Shown here in pieces: positions 56,405 through 64,000 of a stretch of 64,000 nucleotides of DNA (position 1 is the stretch's first letter; each line of letters opens with the position of its first letter). The translations under genes and the position numbers were made by a program. The notes beneath the pieces were generated by a model. That model saw only the letters and a list, made by a program, of their open reading frames with translations, did not search any database and was not told the DNA's origin. The stretch lies in NCBI RefSeq assembly GCF_007655135.1, contig NC_045127.1, forward strand, positions 11,665,001 through 11,729,000, written 5' to 3'. The DNA is from Punica granatum. Taxonomy: Eukaryota; Streptophyta; Magnoliopsida; Myrtales; Lythraceae.

Positions 56405-56480
56405 CCACCACTGGCCGTAGACATTGGGATTCGCAAAGAGATACCCTCAACGACCTTGTAGAGTCCCATGGCCGACTAGA
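56405..56480 (-). pseudogene. PR-10 copy M: terminal remnant of exon 2
   Basis: On the - strand it reads [10 protein letters not shown] and, after a one-base loss, ANPNVYG. This is the C-terminal helix and tail of a PR-10 protein of the copy K type. Nothing else of the gene is present. About 850 bases downstream of it (55560-56400) match the 3' flank of copy K (50230-50960), so this is the stump of a K-type duplicate. Confidence 0.8.
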
Positions 56481-56529
56481 AACCGAAGTTTCCATAAGAG
56501 ATCACATATTATTGGAAGACAACAAATAA

Positions 56530-57090
56530 ACCATAAATAATAAGAAAGCAAATTTTGTTGCTTTTCGGTTTAATTAGATTGATTCCATTTCAATGCACCT
56601 TGTTTTAGGATAGTGGGGCTTTTCGATCCATTGTCTCCTCGCCCTGTTGATCCTTTGCACTGAGATCTATGAAGCCCGTGACAAATACGTCACATGTAGC
56701 ATTTGTGACAAAGTCCCAAATTTAGCAGACAGGGTGAATTCGTAGGTCAGGTAGATGAGAGGACGACAGCGGTCACTCTCCGATTGACTGGTAGATCTTC
56801 TACATCTATATCTACAGAGCTCGTGATGCATTCGTCGCATACTTCAGTCAAGCAAGTTTATACGTTCACACATGTACTTGGTTTTGCCGATCGATCAATC
56901 GGTCAATGACCATGACCGATTCAGCTGCAGCTTTAATAGTCACGTGCAATATATACGATGATTGTAATGATTGCATGCACAAAGCTTTGCTGTTTACCTT
57001 CAATGACTGAGAGCAAAGCATAAAGAAGGATCAAGAGCGAAAGGGAAACAAGAAAAATCCGTATAAATGGAAATCAATAAATAAACACAA
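56530..57090. other. Intergenic DNA beyond the PR-10 copy M stump
   Basis: No gene recognised. Composition becomes more balanced than the AT-rich spacers, and the homology to the other PR-10 units stops. Confidence 0.4.
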
Positions 57091-57091
57091 G

Positions 57092-57489
57092 TTGGATAGC
57101 GGAGTTTATTGGCGAATGCACAAAGAAGTGACACCATTCATCCAACTGGGAGGGCATATCTGGGAGGGGCCGTGGAATTTACCCTTGATCCAAGAAGAAG
57201 CCAATCGACAGAACATAGCGTTCGAGCAGGCTGTGCAGGGAGTAACGCAGCATTCGGGTGCAGCAGCTGTCAAGGGCGTATTGTCCAAGCATGGGGACAG
57301 TGCGTGGCAAATTTACAAAGCAGAGGGCGTATTAGGGGGCAGGGGCTGGGAGGTAAAACGGTAGAACATAAAGGACTGATGCACGATTTACATCGGAAAA
57401 TATGTAGAGAAGAGTCGAATTGCCGCTTTACATCGTTGGCAGGGAGCGAAGAGGTGGAAGCAAATATTGGCGGGAGAGGATCCATCTAA
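57092..57489 (+). other. Unrecognised GC-balanced segment with overlapping open frames
   Basis: Two overlapping + strand frames (90 codons at 57092-57364 and 126 codons at 57109-57489) lie in DNA that is GC-richer than its neighbours. The first reads MHKEVTPFIQLGGHIWEGPW and later VTQHSGAAAVKGVLSKHGDS. I do not recognise it. It may be a fragment of a transposon or an organellar or captured sequence. No promoter or splice context was seen. Confidence 0.3.
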
Positions 57490-57824
57490 TGGTTAATCAG
57501 TATTTTTCTGATATGGAGGAGGCAAAATTGGCAGCACTACGTGTGAAAACATACAGCTAAGGTTCATATTTTTTACATGGAGAAGTAGAATTGCAGCATA
57601 ATCGCGATTAGATATGACAAATATAGGTCCATTTGTTGGAAATTATAGCTTGAGGAATACATTGATGTTCAAGTATGAATAAAGAGCAACCGACGACAAA
57701 AGCCCCTCAATATGCATTACATCCCCCAAATTATTTATTGAACCATAAACGATCCCGCAAAAATAGAAAGAGAAGATTTTTACCATACAAAATTAAACCA
57801 TTAAAACATGAAATGATTTCAGAT

Positions 57825-58404
57825 TTAGGCGTACATATCGGGATTTGCCACAAGGTATTCCTCGACGACCTTGTACAGTCCCATGGCCTTGTCTTTGCCC
57901 TGCTTGATCTCCTCTTCCTTGAGCTCCACATCTCCCTTGGTGTGGTACTCACTTGTCATCTTGCAGACGCACCCGCCAGTGCTCGGGCCTCAAACTTGAC
58001 CTCATAGACAACCTTCTCAAGCCTATCGAATATGACGTCGCCCTCGATAAGAGTGTACTTGCAGACGAGGTTCGCCTTGTCGAGAGCATCGATTCTGTGC
58101 TTCAAGTGCTTGAAGTGCCCACCTGTTGTAACATTATCATACCGAATTAATTATAGTCTATTCGAACAAGATCATGACTTTATAAAATCATCAAACTCGG
58201 AATAGAAAAGTTGTACCAACCTTCGGGGAAGTTGGTCTGCTTAATGCTTCCAACACCACCATCACCCTCAACAAACTCGATGCTCTTGATGCCCTGAGGT
58301 ACAAGCTTGGGGATGAGATTATGGGAGTCGAGGATGAGAGCCTTGAACATCCGGGATGGTGCGACTGAGGTCGTGAATTCCTGAGTGAAGCAGGTGACAC
58401 CCAT
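57825..58404 (-). pseudogene. PR-10 copy N, one-base deletion in exon 2
   Basis: Exon 1 is 58221-58404 (184 nt), intact, starting MGVTCFTQEFTTSVAPSRMF with loop EGDGGVGSIK. Exon 2 is 57825-58122 (298 nt, one fewer than the other copies). In VKFEASSTGG one base is missing near 57985, so the frame becomes [11 protein letters not shown] and stops at 57956-57958. The rest of exon 2 is otherwise well preserved, to NPDMYA, so the loss is very recent or is a sequencing or assembly error. The predicted truncated product is about 113 aa. Confidence 0.88.
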
Positions 58405-58503
58405 AATTGCTTTTGGTCCGAGGAAGTGAACTTGCTGGGAGAAATGATGCGAATGCTCCTGAAATGGTGTGTTGTTACTTGTTATGGAAGCGGATTTGAT
58501 GGC

Positions 58504-58510
58504 ATTTATA
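58504..58510 (-). promoter_or_regulatory. Putative TATA box of PR-10 copy N
   Basis: TATAAAT on the - strand about 100 bases upstream of the start codon at 58404. Confidence 0.55.
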
Positions 58511-58738
58511 GATTTAATTAGAAGGGTACGTACGTAGCTTGCTCATCATGTTCTTTGATTTCATTTTAAGAGATTCAATTCAATGTTCAAAGCACTCCAA
58601 CATGGACTTGCCATCAAATCAAGTAACAAGCTAGCCTCCCCTTCTAGATTTTCAGAACCTGGAAAACGTCTCCATAAATAAATAAAAAGAAAGTGGGCAA
58701 AGAAATGATGCATTTTTCTGGTCTAGCTAGTTTTTATA

Positions 58739-58832
58739 GGGAAGAACTTGTAAAGATTTTTTAGAAGGATTAATTCTTAGAGAAAAAGGGAAGAACTTGT
58801 AAAGATTTTTTAGAAGGATTAATTCTTAGAGG
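58739..58832. repeat. 49-bp tandem duplication
   Basis: GGGAAGAACTTGTAAAG ... AATTCTTAGAG repeats with a 49-bp period (58739 and 58788). Non-coding, upstream of copy N. Confidence 0.85.
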
Positions 58833-58839
58833 TTGCAGA

Positions 58840-60879
58840 ACTAAAGAGGCTTAGAGTTGTGAGGAGATGTGGAAGAGCTCTTGGAGTTGAGCTAACACTA
58901 AAGTAGATGCCTTCCGACCACTATATCATGTTTGACGGTCTTCCTCGGCTGGCCGACCACACTTCCAGATGGGCTGATATTATAAGGACTAGAATGAAAT
59001 TAATTAGAAAAGAATTCAAGTATTATTTTATTTTAATATGTTGAGAGTTTTGTGAATTTTTCGGTGAACTGGGGGCCGAAGCCAATAAAACAAATTTAAA
59101 GAATGCAAAAGCATGGGGTGGAAATCCCTACAATATATCCTAATAATAAATGGCTTACTCCGTTAGAAATAACACAAAAAATATGGACACCCAAAGGCAA
59201 TGAAAATGCTCGTCTTGCCAACCAATCTAACTGGAATCCCATAAATCGTTGTCAAAATATATGAAGTCTAACCAACAAAATTTTGGTTGAATGATAAGCA
59301 GTTTCAACCCTGTAAGGAGGAGAAAGTAAGTTTGAGTCTCGAGAGATGAAACCTTACAAATGCTCGATCTCCTGAAATCACAAGACTAGCGTCTTCTACA
59401 ATTTTTTTTCACAAAGAAAAAATATCTGAAGTCTATAAGAATAATAATTTCTTAAGTCATCTCATCCAACTATAAACAGTTATGTTCATTTTGACATATG
59501 ATCTATTTCATATGATTATTAAATTTATAAAATTCACTGAGAAGGGAAACGGCGTTAATTCAGCGAAGTGTACACTCCTCTGGACCAGAACCAATTAATT
59601 AGAGGTTAAGCGTTTGATGCTTGACAGTTTAGCCATTTTCTTGAACTTGATAACTAATGAGATTTATTTTAGTGATTGAGTAGAAAAGGGCCACAAATAC
59701 TTAGCCAAATGAAAAACTAAAAACAAGAGATATTCTACATTATTATTATCAATCAACTTTGAAATGCAAAAGAAAGAGAAAAATGTGAATGCAAGAAGGT
59801 GGAATTCTTTGCTTTGTAATTACTAGTTGTATACATTTATTTATTCATTCCTTCATGTGTTATTTTCTTGAGGACTTTCAAGAATTTTCTGTACTAAGAA
59901 AAAATAATGATACATGAAGAATACTTTCAAATACAATAAATAATTTGTTCAAATATCTGAATATATGTATTATTTATCAAATTCTACACTGGCAGGCTCC
60001 GCTCTCTAAACCAAAGTATGCCTCTCTCATTGTTTGATGAGTTTGTGAGTCGCGTACTATCAACATGATGCCTTTAATTGTTTGCTTTGCATAGTCTCTG
60101 GGAAAGCATAAGCAGAAATCGTCGATCTTTGGCCAAAAAAAAAAAACAAAACTAAAGATGACAAGATCTCCAAATTCGGCACAAAGTTTCATTGGTATCC
60201 AACTCAACACTAGTAAAAAACTGAAGCAAACCTCTAATTAGAATTTCGTTAGGTTCTAATCTACTCCGGAAGAAAAACGCTTGACATTCACTTATTCAAT
60301 TTCGTGTTTAGTTCCAATTACTTGCGTCGCCCTGTGTAATTTACATCAACAATCATCGCTTTGATTAGTAGTCACGCCCTAATCTCCACTGCTGCTGTAG
60401 CACCTGCGAAAGCGCCGGAATTGATGACTATCTAGTACACCTCGATGAGTGAAATCACAAGGATGATGACGACAACGTAATTTTCCGAACACCCATCCAG
60501 CGGAGAGATGTTGACTGTTAAAGCTACCGATAATATTAATCGTTCATCGCCGTGATTGAGAGAAATCAATTTGTGTTTGGATTAAATGGAGCTTTATGGA
60601 ATAGGTTTAGTAATTAAATTTGGTTTGGTTCAGGAAATCACTATTTGCATTAGGAAGTTGGCGCGGAGTTCATACTAAGCTGGAATGAGAGCATATGATA
60701 GATAGGATATCTATTAAAGTAAAATTATAGTTATGTGATCATCGTTGCGCGGCCGTTCGATTATTGAACTTATATATATAGGCCAAGTAATTTTCACAGC
60801 CTAGAGACTAAAGTGGATCGTCTTTTAATATTACTACCGAAAAAAGAGTCGTCTTTTATAGAACAAACTACTTCTTGTA

Positions 60880-60921
<42 letters not shown>

Positions 60922-62480
60922 CCTACCGGAAAATAAAATCTTGGTTGTCTTCTATACATTAAAACTGATGCATAATACTACTTATTAAAGCACTTATAGA
61001 ATGATTAATTATAATAGTGAACTGAGGTCCATAATTATAGATGTGGCATTTATGAGAATTTTCTCAATTAAATGCATGTATTAGAAAGACAAACTGAACG
61101 CACAGGGTGCTTGTGATTGTTTTGGTTAATTTGTTGTAAATAAATAAATAAATAAAATCTTTATGTTTTTATGAGTTATTATGTTTATGGCTTATATGTA
61201 ATATTGTATATTAGTAATATAACATTGACTGAGAGTATAAATTTCTTATTATTATATGCTACTCTTTTTTAATAGAAACTTCTAAATTTATTTGTAAATA
61301 TTGGTATAGATATTTTTATTTTTATTTTTCTTAGAAATTTATTCATAAACAATATATGGTGTAATGCTAAATTAAAAACAACTTCCCATATGAATAGTTA
61401 TATTAAATAATACATATTCCTCGTATTGATATTATAAAAATAGGACAATTTGTACATTTTGTAGTAATATGAGTTATATATTTGCGACTCTTATATTAAA
61501 AGTTCCATATTCATAAAACATATTGGACATATGATATGTGTCACTTTGCAAAGGCTGAGAAGGGGGAGACCCTGATCTGGTTGCCGTCTCGTCGACCATC
61601 TAGCCTCTCAATGACCACCCAGCCTCTCGGCGTTATTTTTTTTAAGGTTTAATTAATTTGTTTTATTTTAATTTCTCATTTTTCTTTTACTTTTTAATAT
61701 TTTTAATTTGTCACCATTGCTAAATTACCACGTAACGGTGTCAAGTCCACATTAAAAATATTTTAAATCAAAATAAAATACAGAAAAACATAACAAAAAT
61801 AAGAAAGTTGGATGGAAAGTTTCGAACACAAGAAAAATGATACAACTAACAATGTTTCTACCACTACAATACTAATAAACTTATGTTCATCTCTCACATT
61901 CTTTAATTTTTTTATTAATTACTTTCGATGGATTATTAAATTAAAGAAAATAAATGAAAAAGAAACTCAACCAACAGTTGAGGAATTGCTGAAAAATCCA
62001 ACGTGACAGACTCACATCATATGAATTGAGGCTCCTCATCGCACAGGCTCGAGGAACTTGCTTTAAATACCTATCATAATAGATATATACTTTTCCTTAT
62101 CTCTTTGTTCTTTCTTGTGAGTAATGCTGAGTTAACATCCCATGAGGTAAAATCAAGCATAAAATCACGTATTTATAAGAGGATTGAATTTCATTGCTAA
62201 GAGTTTATACTTTTTGAGTTGGATCAAAAGCCAACTAGTTATGGTCCAGCAAAAATTTAGTAAAATATTTTCACATGCTCTATGGAAAAAAATGCTATTA
62301 ATTAATTTTTAATTAAATTGCTAACTAAGTGATTCTCACCAATTGCCATTTTCGTTCTCGGTAAATCAATCTGCTTTTTTTTTTGGTGAATTAAATCAAT
62401 CAGCTTTAGTTCATTGATCAGTTTGTAAGTACGGATTGTATACACCTTCTAGCATGGAATATTTCCGTTATTCTAAATGA
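58840..62480. other. Long AT-rich intergenic region
   Basis: No gene recognised in about 3.6 kb. It includes a TA microsatellite and a GC-rich patch at about 61560-61620. A tRNA-like repeat may lie at about 59285-59400 (TAAGCAGTTTCAACCCTG, AAGTTTGAGTCTCGAGAGATG). Confidence 0.5.
60884..60917. repeat. TA microsatellite
   Basis: About 16 TA units. Confidence 0.92.
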
Positions 62481-62483
62481 CGC

Positions 62484-64000
62484 TGTCAACACCCAATTTT
62501 GGCCCACCCTAACAAAAGGATGGCATTTTTTATTTAATTTGAAAAAAAAAAGGCGGGGGGTCAGATCGGCGTCAAACCGGTCAAATCGGCATCAGACCGA
62601 TCTGATGCGGGTCAGAAGTTTCTGATCGTTTCACTTCCGCCCCTGTCCTTTCCTTCTTTCCATTTCGCCCCCTATTCTTTTCTTCCTCTTCCTTTCCGCC
62701 CCGCCTTTCTTTCCTTCTCTTCTCTTCTCCCCCCTCTTCTTCTCCTCCTCTTTCACTGACGTCCCTTTGCCATCTCCGACATGCCGCGGTTGCCCACCCA
62801 CCGCGACCGCCTGCCACCGCTGACACGTTCGCCCGACACGTCACCGCTCACTTCCCCGGCACGTTCCCTCGGCCGCTATCTCCCCCTCACGGTCCCGATC
62901 TCACTCACGGTCTCTCGACCCAACCGGCTCTCAGATCTCTCGGGGGAACGCTCGAAATCCCTCCCTCTCGCTCCGATTTCTCCCCGGGAACGGACTAGTG
63001 ACACTCCCCGGAATAAAACCCCTCTATTTCCCCCTCTCAATTCCCCCGATTTCCAGCGATTGAACTCGGAAATCCCTAGCCGGAAACTCGAAAAACCTCG
63101 CCAAAAAAACGAAATTTCTCTCGATCCCAACCGATTCGAGCCTTGCGACGCCTCTCTCGAGCACGGCATAGCCTAGGCGGCGCTCGCCGCCGTCTCCCGC
63201 GCCCTCCTGTGCCATCGTCGCGGCACCTAGCGGCGGGAACCGCCGTCCGCGGCCGTCGGACTCCTCTCCTCCGCCCAACTTCATCTTCTCCGCTCACACT
63301 CCTTCTCACGGGCTCGGCCCATCTTTTGGTTTATGCAGGTCCAGCCCAGCAGATTCGACCCAGCCCGCTCAGCCCAGTCCATCCGAGACGATCCGACCCG
63401 TTCCGCCTCGCCTCGGGTTCGGCCCGGAACGAGCGACCCGTTTCGCCCGCAGATTCAGCCCAGCTCCAGCGCCCAGCCCAGCTCGCCCGTGCTCCTGGCC
63501 CAACGCGCCCTTCCGCGGCCCAACTCCTGCGCCTTCAGCCCAACCCACACGCGCGACCCAGACCTTCGCACGCCCGGCCCAACTCGCCGACCCAGCGCCC
63601 CCTTGCAGCCGATCCACACTGTTCAGACCACCCGGTCCTGTCTGAACGCCTGGTTTTCTGGTTTAAACCGAAATTAGGGATACTATTCCGACTTAGTGAC
63701 ATGCATAGGTCTTAATTCGTGAATAAATTTGATGATTGCGATGATAAATTTTGTGATTGTCGTGTCGAAAATTTGAATAAAAAAATTAAAAAAATAAAGA
63801 AAAGAATGACAAAAAATAAAATAATTGTTGTTTTAATTAAACCAATAAAAGCACGAATTGGAATATTTTAATTACTCAACATTAAAACCGGTTGTTTAAA
63901 GCGAGAACGAATACACACGAATCGATCTCATGTTCACTCGGCTTTAAGGGAATTAAATCAATTAAATACACAAATGGGTTTAATTAATTATTCAGACTTA
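62484..64000 (+). mobile_element. Probable start of a long LTR (Ty3-gypsy-like), cut by the window end
   Basis: TGTCAACACCCAATTTTGGCCC is a start typical of long plant gypsy LTRs. It is followed by a pyrimidine-rich stretch (62680-62760) and a GC-rich, non-coding, proline- and serine-coding-like low-complexity tract (62780-63650) with repeated CAGCCCAG motifs. No second LTR or coding domain is within the window, so the call is tentative. Confidence 0.4.

Noticed and set aside
62581..63715. Arginine-, proline- and serine-rich frames at the window end
   Set aside because: Low-complexity GC-rich DNA opens frames on both strands at once; no domain is visible.

Overview
This is a plant nuclear genomic window. 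The evidence is intron-containing genes with GT-AG borders, plant-type TATA boxes, a plant PR-10 (Bet v 1) gene cluster, an oligopeptide transporter, and plant Ty1-copia, LINE, SINE, MULE, hAT and MITE elements. The proteins look like those of a core eudicot, probably a woody rosid, but the species cannot be fixed from the sequence alone. Coding segments stand out as GC-richer islands in an AT-rich, repeat-loaded background.

Layout. (1) 1-3383: gene-poor leader, then a complete seven-exon oligopeptide transporter gene on the + strand (3384-8033, about 741 aa) with a MITE in its largest intron. (2) 9261-11770: two intact two-exon PR-10 genes on the - strand. (3) 12328-16260: intergenic, with a 622-bp long-TIR element with 9-bp target-site duplication (TSD) and a CACTA-like remnant. 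(4) 16293-23660: a PR-10 exon broken by a SINE, an F-box-like remnant, and a roughly 5-kb palindrome (arms about 18890-20845 and 21795-23870) carrying two divergently oriented PR-10 copies. One copy has an in-frame 39-bp duplication; the other has a premature stop. (5) 24265-31195: a decayed serine carboxypeptidase-like gene on the - strand, split by a 5.4-kb LINE in an intron and by a 201-bp hAT-type MITE in an exon. (6) 31933-32910: an intact intronless gene for a six-helix membrane protein. (7) 34440-58700: tandem segmental duplications of PR-10 units (three intact genes, one shortened, three broken), invaded by a complete but decayed Ty1-copia element (37039-42022), several long-TIR elements, SINEs and a Pack-MULE-like element that has captured part of an arabinose-5-phosphate isomerase gene. 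(8) 58700-64000: no recognised gene; probably the start of a long LTR at about 62484.

Twelve PR-10 loci can be counted. Six encode apparently intact or full-length products (A, B, D, J, K, L), one has a shortened but open frame (I), and five are broken (C, E, H, M, N). All are on the - strand except the inverted copy E. The first exon is 184 nt in most copies and the intron always splits codon 61 or 62 after its first base, so the family expanded by DNA-level duplication, not retroposition. Because the cluster holds several paralogous copies of the same flanking DNA, many insertions can be checked against empty sites inside this same window. This makes the window a readable record of the order of transposon insertions.
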